This document shows, one piece after another, positions 55,360 through 64,000 of a DNA stretch of 64,000 nucleotides. Source of the stretch: Gnetum montanum (lineage: Eukaryota; Streptophyta; Gnetopsida; Gnetales; Gnetaceae); contig MNCI01022113.1 of NCBI GenBank assembly GCA_015680685.1, positions 440,945-504,944 of the forward strand. The letters run 5' to 3'. Position numbers and translations under genes: made by a program. Below the pieces are notes generated by a model. That model did no database searches. It worked only from the letters and a program-made list of their open reading frames with translations, and was not told the DNA's origin. The stretch's first letter is position 1; each line of letters starts with the position of its first letter.

Positions 55360-55822
55360 TTAAGATAGGGTGCCTCCCCCATAATTGAACTCATGGATGA
55401 GTGTTCGAAAAATGGATTGCACATCCCTATGATCATACACTATAGGTTTCTTGTTTATCATACTTAGTGATTTATGTTTTTGTTTATTATTCCATGTAAG
55501 ATTGATGATAATCAAGTTTTCATCTTTTGGAGATACATACCTTGTTGGACAAGATGGTCTTTCCATTTTAGAAGGTTCAAATATGTTTTCTTGTTTAATC
55601 TTAATTTTAGGTTTTAAGTCTCCATGTTTACTACTTCTTGTTGGTGTATGGTCATGGTTTAGGATATCCTTCTATTGGCTCTGTATTTGGATCATTTTCC
55701 TGAGATAGAAATTGATAAGTGGGTAGGATGTTTTCATGCATGTTTTGGATAGTTTTATGTTCTCATTTCTTAATCACTAGATGTCTTTTGGTTTAGTGGC
55801 TATTGTTTCTATTTGTAAATAC
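55360..55822 (-). pseudogene. Older TR-GAG relative, downstream piece
   Basis: The minus strand, read from the insertion point, gives YLQIETIATKPKDI, then after a gap ERPSCPTRYVSPKDENLIII and DHRDVQSIFRTLIHEFNYGG. The other half of this element (protease) is at 63025-63900 on the minus strand, beyond the inserted element. The product of this part is not recognised. Confidence 0.5.
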
Positions 55823-55827
55823 ACTTG
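55823..55827 (+). repeat. Left target-site duplication of the TR-GAG-like element
   Basis: ACTTG directly precedes the 5' LTR and recurs exactly at 63020-63024. Confidence 0.9.
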
Positions 55828-56791
55828 TGATGAGACACGATATGCACAAGGCACGATATCGCGTCGTCCCCTACGATGTCACGTACGCGATATCGCAGTC
55901 CGCTACCAAATCTATAAATAAGAGGTGGCACTCCCATTATTCATCATCCTAGGCTAAAAGTATGGAAACTCTGGCAAATTGATCACTCCAGAGATAGAAT
56001 ATTTTCCATCTGCCTGCAATAGGAGTCCCCAAGTGAACGGATCTTTATTCGAGCAACATTGTACCTGAACGTAAGTTGTGTACGGCAATAAAGACGAGCT
56101 TTGTTGATAAACATTGTAGTGCATGGAATAGGATTTTATTACTTGTTATTTATTACCTGTTATTTCCTACCTATTATTTATTACCCTACAGTAGCGCAGC
56201 ATGAGTACGACTTGGTTACGAGCATTTATGAATGTGTATAGCTAATCAAGGAATCGGCTGCTCATCGTGATTAGATTCTCTCACCCTCAACTCCTAGAAT
56301 GCAGAATGAGTACGACTTGATTACGAGCATCTAAGGATGTGTATGGCTAGTCAAGGAATGGATGCTCATTACGTTTAGGCTAGTTAAGTGCCTCAGTACG
56401 ACCACTTTGAGCACATGTGTTACGCGTGGTGATCCCAGTAACGATTAGCATTTGGTAGCCGCAATTGCATAGTTCAGGGTGTGTACGGTAAGTGGGAACG
56501 GATGCTGATGCTAGTTAATTTAGACTTAGTCATTAGTTAGAGTTAGTTAGTTTCTCAACCCTTCACCTCAATAGCATAGGAGAAAAACACATAAAAGATA
56601 TAAAAATCATATACCTCAGGCTTACTTAACCATACACCGTGACAACTACAAGTAAGTCTGGGAAGACAATGAATGATTAACCCTAAGTGTTCCATGGGGC
56701 GTGTAGGCATTTAGTCTGTAGAGTTCGACTAGATCGCGTGTGCTACACTCATTTCATATGGTTGAGTGTAGGGGTACCTCACCACTCATCA
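55828..56791 (+). repeat. TR-GAG-like element 5' LTR
   Basis: This 964-bp repeat starts TGATGAG and ends CTCATCA, a perfect terminal inversion. A TATA box (TATAAATA, 55913-55920) is its likely promoter. Inside, two similar blocks of about 75 bases (GAGTACGACTTGRTTACGAGC type, about 56210 and 56308) form an internal duplication. It pairs with 62054-63019 at about 93-94% by eye. Confidence 0.95.
55913..55920 (+). promoter_or_regulatory. LTR TATA box
   Basis: TATAAATA is conserved in both LTRs (here and at 62156-62163) and in the diverged solo LTR (43681). Confidence 0.6.
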
Positions 56792-56809
56792 TTGGTGCCA
56801 TTGCCGAGG
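56792..56809 (+). other. Primer-binding site
   Basis: TTGGTGCCATTGCCGAGG immediately follows the LTR. It resembles the TTGGCGCCGTTGCCGGGG-type site of many plant gypsy elements. Confidence 0.85.
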
Positions 56810-56849
56810 ACTAAGTGTTTGTGCACAAAATAGAACATAAAGGATATCA

Positions 56850-57884
56850 CTCACATCGTTGTGAGCCTTAATGAACCTTTGGGTTAATTAACAAAAAAAA
56901 TTTATAATGATGAAATTAGCACACCGATAAAAATTCCTTCTTCTCATAAGAGCAACTCACCACCTAAGGACCATACACGAGACAGTCGACAACATAAAAC
57001 ACATAACCAAAATCAGCCAAGTCCTAAACAATATCAGATGACATATACTCATCCCGATGAGTATATCCCTAGTTTTACTTTTATTCTCCATCAAGACAAA
57101 CAGCTGCAATGGAGAGATTTTCAAGGTAACATCATGTTACCCCTAGATCGATTAGTCTCTTGCATGCTTTTCCGTGCCTTGGCGCAAATTGGCATAACTG
57201 AATTATATGCTAAATACGTTGCGAAAGATTTTTAACATGAGGGATTATTATCCCACAAATGCCCAACATATGAGGGACTTAAGGTAGGAGAGTCAACATA
57301 CTTTTCTGAAGGGCAAAGCCCCGCACGTCCTTAGTGAAATAGGAGATGAGAAACCCCTTATCATGGGTTCTTTAACAAATGATGTTCCCCCTCCTAATGA
57401 TGGTGAGAAGGTTGGGTATTAGAATCTATGATCAACGATACATATCCCTGGTTCTCATGCCCGTGAACACCAATTGTTCATAGAGGGAACAACCACGTAT
57501 GCTTAGAATGGGCACTTAGATCGTCACCATGATCGGGGCTGTAGCAGCAGAAGAGAAGATAGGAAACATCGTCATGGTGATGGTTCCCCTTCTTCTTCCC
57601 CTTCTTCACATCACTCATCCTCTCCTTCCACATCTGGGTGCAGCCATCATGAAAAAAATGGAGAGGATAAATGTAAGAAAAATGAGAAACCTCGATGGGA
57701 AAGTTGAGAGAGAGGACAAGGGCAAAGATGTAGGGAGAGTAGGGAACAACGCAGACATCACAAGCATCATGAAAGAGATGATCATGACGAGCTCCTACTC
57801 ACAACCTAAAGTATGATTGACATAATAGAGGTAGTTAGGATTCCCACAAGGCATTTAAAATATAGTTAGATCAAATGTTTAGAC
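56850..57884 (+). pseudogene. Gag leader / N-terminal polyprotein region, degraded
   Basis: Short open pieces (57038-57235, 57529-57816) in different frames lie between the primer site and the gag core. 57529-57816 becomes Lys/Glu/Arg-rich. No domain is recognised; this may be untranslated leader or a frame-broken N-terminal gag. Confidence 0.4.
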
Positions 57885-58760
57885 ATGAACAATATCCCAC
57901 GATTTGAAGGGGGATACAATGCTAATCCGCAAAATCATTTACAGGCATTCCACGATGCTTGTGCCTTGCAGAATATAGAAAATGAGTGGCAAAAACTTAA
58001 GTTGTTCCCAAGGACACTCACCAAGGAAGCAGAGAGCTAGTACCGATCTTTAGAACCAGAAACCATCAGGAGGTGGAGTACGATGCTAGAACTCTTCAAC
58101 GATAAGTATCATACGTACTCCAAAGTGTCCAATTTGTGTAAGCAGATCCAAGGATGGAAACAAGGTCATCATGAACCCTTGGATGCTGCCATGGACCACT
58201 ATTACACATTGTTACATCGTTGCCCAAGCCATGGGTATGCTCAGCAGGATCAACTTTGCCACATCGTGGATGGGCTAAGGCATGAAACTAGAAGAACCCT
58301 TGGAACTTATGCCCAAGGGAGACTCTCACAACTTAGAGCCCATGAAGTGCATAGCTTGTTGGAACAAGTAGCAAAAGAAGAAGGTGAGCTACACAAAAGG
58401 GAAAGTGCGGAAGAATACAACCGCAATCCTTCCCTTCGAAAAAAGGGAGTGAAATTTTGTGATGAAGAGGATGAGTCACCACTCGAAGAGTTGGTGAACC
58501 GGAAAACCTTGCTGATCCAAAAATTAACAACAAAAATAGCGGCTAAGGTAGATGATGTATGAAGCTCCTTAGACTCTAAAATTAAAATTGTCTTAAAAAT
58601 TGTAGAAGAGTATAAGGTAGAACAAAGTAGTGACAAAGGTAAGAAAAAGTGGAGAGATTTAAGCCCTGCACATAATAAGGGTAAGGGGAAAATCACTAAT
58701 GCCAATGTGGTTGTGGAATCAGACACAGACGATGATGGTGGATGTGAGATCTGCCATTAT
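57885..58760 (+). pseudogene. Retrotransposon gag (TR-GAG-like element)
   Basis: From ATG 57885: NNIPRFEGGYNANPQNHLQA, FHDACALQNIENEWQKLKLF, then a TAG at 58038-58040 where related gags have Trp, then FNDKYHTYSKVSNLCKQIQG, DAAMDHYYTLLHRCPSHGY and VDGLRHETRRTLGTYAQG. This is the gag capsid region. A TGA follows at 58560-58562; the same frame continues (SSLDSKIKIVLKIVEEYK) to a CEIC motif right at the gap, possibly the start of a zinc knuckle. Confidence 0.8.
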
Positions 58761-58762
58761 GA

Positions 58763-59067
58763 NNNNNNNNNNNNNNNNNNNNNNNNNNNNNNNNNNNNNN
58801 NNNNNNNNNNNNNNNNNNNNNNNNNNNNNNNNNNNNNNNNNNNNNNNNNNNNNNNNNNNNNNNNNNNNNNNNNNNNNNNNNNNNNNNNNNNNNNNNNNNN
58901 NNNNNNNNNNNNNNNNNNNNNNNNNNNNNNNNNNNNNNNNNNNNNNNNNNNNNNNNNNNNNNNNNNNNNNNNNNNNNNNNNNNNNNNNNNNNNNNNNNNN
59001 NNNNNNNNNNNNNNNNNNNNNNNNNNNNNNNNNNNNNNNNNNNNNNNNNNNNNNNNNNNNNNNNNNN
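58763..59067. other. Assembly gap (305 N)
   Basis: An undetermined stretch between gag and protease of the TR-GAG-like element. The gag frame ends in a CEIC motif just before it. Confidence 0.95.
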
Positions 59068-59329
59068 CTCCAACAATGCAAGGGGAACTTCCTCCTCAAC
59101 TGTAGCAATGTCATGCTGCGAGAGCTGTAAATATCCAACGTGCTGCTGGTTCTGAAGACTATAAAAAGAGAAGACCTTTCTTCAAAACCAAAAGCCCAGA
59201 AAAACTCTCGCAACAACAAGCGGTTGGGCCCATGTACACTCCTCCACCATCTAACACTTTGGAGAACCCTTCAATCCAATAGAGCATAACGCATATGGTT
59301 ATGTTAATGCATACCGTAACTGACTGGAT

Positions 59330-59930
59330 TAAGGTAGGCCACCTTCCTAGGAAACTAATTGACCTTGGGAGTCCCTTAATCTATTTACAGATTGCCGAAA
59401 ATGAACCACATAGGGCTCTTCTTGACTCAGGTTCTGGAGTCAACTTAATTTTGTGAGAGATGTATCATGCCTGGAACCTGCCCCAACTTAAGAAGAGCAA
59501 CATCCAACTAGAGCTGGCAGACCAGTCCATCACCATTCCCTTGGGATTGGTGGAGGATGTTATTACCACCATGTGTGGTTGGTCTTACCCAGCTAATTTT
59601 CTGGTGATTGAAGTTAACAACAATAAAGGGGACTTCCCAATTATAATGGGAAGGGCATGGCTTAGTACAGTAGACGCATGCCTTAGGATCCGCGATCTTT
59701 CCTTGGAAATCTCTAAGATAAACATATGTGAAAAGATCAAGAAGAGGAAAGTTCCATGCATCAAATACAGTGATTCATCGGGTGATGACATGGAGGAAAT
59801 GCCTCCATGTAACAAGTGTGCCCTTGAAACTTTGCAACAAAGATGCCTATATGTAGCAGCCACACAACAAGTAGTACACATCCCGTGGTTGACAGCTACT
59901 CGAAGGAGCAACCAAATATGCATGAAATGA
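59330..59930 (+). pseudogene. Aspartic protease of the TR-GAG-like element
   Basis: The frame reads PRKLIDLGSPLIYLQIAENE, then LLDSGSGVNLIL with the catalytic DSG at 59424-59432. After a TGA (59454-59456) it continues EMYHAWNLPQLKKSNIQLEL, TIPLGLVEDVIT and FPIIMGRAWLSTVDACLRIR. This is the retropepsin-like fold of gypsy elements. The open part is 59460-59930. The relative at 63.0-63.9 kb shares the same motifs. Confidence 0.8.
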
Positions 59931-62053
59931 ACTAAGGAAACCCATGCCCATAACGAAAGCATATACACATTGGAATATGAGCGTCCCCAACTTCCACCCC
60001 TTAATCTAAGATCATCAATTGGGAGAAGTTGGGCACTTCTTAGAAATTCAAACAGGTGCTCATTATTTCAGATCTCTCCCTTACAACTTAGTCATGGGGG
60101 AGATGGCCACCTATGCTAATCATATGAGGCCCTAAGTTCTTTTTAGTTTTTTTTTACACGTTTTTGTTTAACACATTTTTGTTTTACATGTTTTTGTTTT
60201 ACAATTTCTTTAACTTTTCTAGTTTTTTTTTACAACATCATTATACTTTTTTCATTTTGTGTGTGTGTGTGTGATCCACCCTGTAAGTTTGTCACCCAAT
60301 AAGTTTTTGGAATGATGGTATGAACTATTTTCATGTTGATTGCTAATGTTTGGTTTTTACCTTTAAGTCACAATGTTGATACTAAGGTATGTTTCTTTTG
60401 ATATGGCAGGCAATGAGTTCACTTCATCCATCCATCCACAACACTCTATGGTCTCTCTCAGCTTGGAAATGTACAATCTCCTTTTTAATAAGAACTTAAA
60501 TGAATTGGTGACTGGGTATTTATCAAACTAAGGAAGGACTCAAGGATTGAAAAAGGTGTGACTTCAAGGGAACTTGATGCTTTTGTGTTGACCATTCTCT
60601 TGGGTGCTTGGATTTTTTCTTTTTGAGTTTTCTTACTGTTCTAATGTTACCCAACTATCGGAAGCTGAGAAAATAAAAATAAAAATTCTTTGCATGATGT
60701 GGTTCTCACGCATAAAAACACAAAACACAAAAAAAAATAGAGAGAAGAAAAGAAGAAAAAACAAAGTGAGAATTTAAAGCACACCCCTTAGATGAATAAA
60801 CTTGGGCTACAAGCACTGGTTATGGAACCAAAAGTGTTCCCTCTAACTAAGGCCCTTCTCGCATCCCATTCTCTCCTTTGTTTTATTGGAATGGTGGTGA
60901 CTCTTGGGGAAGGCATTCTTGTTATCCAAGTGGATGGTTTGGCCGAATGCATTGATGCAAAGTCACTAGATGTGGTTGGTTTGAGGCTGGACTTGGAATG
61001 GGATTTGCTAAGTCACATTAATCATAAAACACACAAGGGGCTATACACCACCTTGTTCTTGGGATTCCATTCCATCCTCTTCTCTCCACCCTTCTCTCCA
61101 TTGTTCACCTCATTGCCGATTGTATCATTAGTGTATAAATTTTGGTAGATACATTGTTTTCTTTTTGGTAAATTCTTGCAGTTTAGACTTTAACTCTTGT
61201 TCCAAATAACATTCCCAGAGCCTACGGACTCTTTGAATATGGGTTTGTCAGGGCATTAAGGGCATGAGCCTGCTTTGGGGAGGACCCACTAAAATTCCTA
61301 TTTGGAGCATCTGTTAACTTCTTTTCCTTTAACATTTTGCAATTAATTTTATTTTGTTCATTACCATCTTGACATCCATTTCACTAATGTTTTTAGTTGT
61401 CCCTTTTTATCTATCTTTCTTACTTGTTTTCTTTCTCCATTCTAATGCTACCAGAGGTTCGCGATTAGTCATGGGGGTACAGGGCCTAATTTTTTCGATT
61501 TTCTCCTAGCCCTAAAATTTTTGATTTTCTTCCTAACCCCTACACCTTTGGTAGTCATCATTAATATATCCCCAAATCTGTATTAGCCATACCACAACCT
61601 AGCCAATGAACCTACACTGAAGCAAGGTATTAATTACATGATGATTCATTTACCCTTGCTAATATATGATTGTGTTGTGTGTGTAGATGGCAATCATACA
61701 ACCATGGATTGGATCTGGAGAAAACACTTGGAATGGAGCCATGCTAGAAGCAGCTATGCAAGGAGCAAGATCGATGGTGCGCCTACGGATGGACAACGAA
61801 AGGCGCAATCTTGGCGTTGGCAATAGCAACACTTCTTTCTCTCTCTCTCTTTCTTTCTCAACTGCCAACAAAGGCCTGATGTCATTGTAATAAGGTGTTC
61901 ACCCTTGTTGTCATGAACACTAGTTTTGTCAAGTCTTGTAATGATGATCCATTCACATGTCATCCCATTAGTTCCATTCCCCTTAATAATTCCATACCTT
62001 CCCAATATTATTGTAAGGAACTCGAGGATGAGTTTCATTCAATCATGGGGATA
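59931..62053 (+). other. Noncoding 3' interior of the TR-GAG-like element
   Basis: No RT or integrase motif. It holds an ACATTTTTGTTT tandem (about 60157-60207), a GT microsatellite (about 60259-60273), an A-rich tract (60720-60770) and a CT tract (about 61838-61860). ORF 60792-61148 (118 residues, hydrophobic middle and end) matches nothing I know. No strong polypurine tract is seen before the 3' LTR, only ATGGGGA at 62045. Confidence 0.6.
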
Positions 62054-63019
62054 TGACGAGACGCGATATGCACAAGCCACAATATCGCTGCCACTGCGAT
62101 ATTGCGTCGTCCCCTACGATGTCGCGTACACGATATCGCAGTCCACCACCAAATCTATAAATAAGAGGCGGCACTCCCCTTATTCATCATCCTAGGCTAA
62201 AAGTAGCGAAACTCTGGTAGATTGATCACTCCAGAGATAGAATATTTTCCATGTGCCCATAGTAGGAGTCCCCAAGTGAACGGATCTTTATTCGAGCAAC
62301 ATTGTACCTGAACATAAGTTGTGTACGGCAATAAAGACAAGCTTTGTGGATAAACCTTGCAGTGCATGGAATAGGATTTTATTACTTGTTATTTATTACC
62401 TGTTATTTATTACCCTTTAGTAGCACGGCATGATTACGACTTAGTTACGAGCATTTACGAATGTGTACGGCTAATCAAGGAATCGGCTGCTCATCGCAAT
62501 TATATTCTCTCACCCTCAACTCCTAGAATGCAGAATGAGTACGACTTGATTACAAGCATCTAAGGATGTGTATGACTAGTTAAGGAACATATGCTCATTA
62601 CATTTAGGCTAGTTAAGTGCCTCAGTATGACCACTTCAAGCATGTGCGTTACACATGGTGATCCTAGTAACGATTAGCATTTGGTAGCCGTAGTTGCATA
62701 GTTCAGGGTGTGTACAGCAAGCGGGAATGGATGCTGATGCTAGTTAATTTAGACTTAGTCATTAGTTAGAGTTAGTTAGTTTCTCAACCCTTCACCTTCA
62801 TAGCATAGGAGAAAAACACATAAAAGATATAAAATCATATACCTCGGACTTACTTAACCATATACCGTGACAACTACAAGTAAGTCTGGGAAGACAACGA
62901 ATGATTAACCCCAAGTGTTCCATGGGGCGTCTAGGCATTTAGTCTACAGAGTTCAATCGGATCATGTGTGCTATGCTCGTTTTGTATGGTTGAGTGTAGG
63001 GGTACCTCGCCAGTCATCA
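62054..63019 (+). repeat. TR-GAG-like element 3' LTR
   Basis: This 966-bp repeat starts TGACGAG and ends GTCATCA. It matches 55828-56791 but carries a short insertion near 62089 (CTGCCACTGCGATATT type). Confidence 0.95.
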
Positions 63020-63024
63020 ACTTG
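63020..63024 (+). repeat. Right target-site duplication of the TR-GAG-like element
   Basis: ACTTG, identical to 55823-55827. Confidence 0.9.
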
Positions 63025-63900
63025 TTTTTCAAATTTGTTATGGACTAGTGTAAGGATCATGTTGACATTCTAAACTTTTAGTTCATAATTGCACCCTTCT
63101 TCATCATAACTAATGCATGGAATTCTTTATGTCTATATGGCTCCATGGTCATCTTCATTGAAAATTTCCAACAACAAGTCTCTCATTCCTAACTTAGCAT
63201 CAATTTTGCTAAGCCATGCTTTCCTCATAATGATAGAAAATTTACTATTATCATTCTTCACATTGATCACCAAACAATATGCTCAATAATATCATTCATT
63301 GATAGTGATCACCACATCTTCTACCTATCCCAAAGGAATGCCAACTAATTGATTTACAATCTCTAATATTATGTTTCATTTCTTTAATGTGGGTAAATTC
63401 TAGGCCTTGAACATGTCTTGAGAATTGAGATTCACTCATGCCCTAGAATCTAGTAAGCTTGTAATGGTGTGATTCTAGTAATTTGCAAATAAATGAAAGG
63501 GCTTCCAGGATCTATTCTTTTCTTAGGAAGAGTTCTCACTTTTATATAATCTAATACTATATTAGTTAGCATCATAGTTGTAATCTTTTGGATTGATTTC
63601 TATGGAAGCATGATGGTTATAGGAGGATCTATCATAGGAGGAACATGGCTGAATAAAGTTTCTACTCTACCAGTGTCTTCTAGAGTTGTTTTGAAGAAAG
63701 GATGTTTCCTAGATTTGCATGTAGTATTGCTGGTATGATCCTCACTCAATATATTAACTATCATGGTAGCACTTTTCTACTATGATTGTGATGGCAATTC
63801 TCCTTACATAATTAGCATTGGTACTAGTCGTAGAGGATTAAGAGCTTGATAAAATGGTCCCACTACTAGTTAAGATATATAAGGTTGTGACTTGATGTGT
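63025..63900 (-). pseudogene. Older TR-GAG relative, gag end and protease
   Basis: The minus strand gives SRKHPFFKT (about 63720), RIDPGSPFIYLQIT (about 63550), LLDSRA, NLPTLKK, GIPLG, VEDVVITI, SIIMRKAWLSKIDAKLGMRD and RIPCISYDEEG. These follow the same order as PFFKT, IDLGSPLIYLQIA, LLDSGSG, VEDVITT, IIMGRAWLS and PCIKYSDSSG in the inserted element. DSG has become DSR and many stops are present. It is cut at 63025 by the insertion and continues at 55822; the 5' part runs out of the window. Confidence 0.7.
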
Positions 63901-64000
63901 GGGGTTGTAGGCCTATGGTATTCTACTGGATAGTAATAGGAAGAAGTTTAAATATAAGTATTTCAATAAGAGATGGGATGTTATACATAATATCCATAAG

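Larger units (their letters stand above)
55828..63019 (+). mobile_element. Non-autonomous LTR retrotransposon with gag and protease only (TR-GAG-like), 7.2 kb
   Basis: Complete LTRs, an exact ACTTG target-site duplication and a primer-binding site define a full insertion. The interior encodes gag (57885-58760) and an aspartic protease (about 59330-59930). The remaining 2.1 kb before the 3' LTR contains no RT, RNase H or integrase motif on either strand. A 305-N gap lies between gag and protease; the flanks make it part of the same polyprotein. It would depend on another gypsy element for RT and integrase. The gag has one internal TAG, so this copy itself is not intact. Confidence 0.85.

Noticed and set aside
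58699-59219. ORFs spanning the large N gap
   Set aside because: They consist almost entirely of undetermined bases.
60792-61148. Host gene of 118 codons
   Set aside because: It lies inside the TR-GAG-like element between protease and 3' LTR, with no homology or splice context; kept only as a note under the element's interior.

Overview
This window looks like nuclear DNA of a land plant with a large, transposon-rich genome. The plant call rests on two LOB-domain (LBD) coding segments, a plant-specific transcription-factor family, at 4.6-6.75 kb. Nearly everything else is AT-rich spacer, decayed retrotransposons and degenerate tandem repeats. Old nested LTR elements plus an RTE-like LINE would fit a gymnosperm, but that is inference. 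There are no tRNA, rRNA, CRISPR or prokaryotic features, and two assembly gaps (12936-12964 and 58763-59067).

Layout. 1-4080: AT-rich spacer. 4080-6750: a gene island with two LBD first-exon copies and one second exon. 6750-10480: spacer with a SINE-like remnant and local tandem repeats. 10487-21483: a 5.67-kb tandem segmental duplication; each unit holds an unrecognised ORF, the 3' half of an old RTE-like LINE and part of a GC-rich L1 LINE. The L1 in the second unit runs to 24020 and is a full insertion with a 15-bp target-site duplication, sitting inside the RTE-like element. 25980-45750: an ancestral field of degenerate minisatellite, interrupted by a 10.8-kb Ty3/gypsy element (26708-37529, minus), a 4.1-kb Ty1/copia element (37929-42058, minus) and a diverged solo LTR (43.6-44.4 kb).

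45750-55360: spacer holding a second SINE-like remnant, a Merlin/IS1595-type DDE transposase remnant (47.6-48.5 kb), a long decayed ORF on the minus strand (50.3-53.0 kb) whose in-frame stops fall on apparent Gln codons, a third L1 3' end (53993) and a gypsy integrase scrap. 55828-63019: an LTR element with matching 5-bp target-site duplication, tRNA primer site, gag and protease but no reverse transcriptase (TR-GAG-like). It is inserted in opposite orientation into an older relative whose pieces flank it.

The only plausible host gene is the LBD locus. Its upstream exon 1 has a clean phase-0 donor, the downstream copy has none I could find in phase, and the single exon 2 is phase 0, so the upstream copy may splice over the downstream one. 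The TE coding regions are broken by stops and frameshifts; many stops look like CAG to TAG, as expected from deamination of methylated cytosine.
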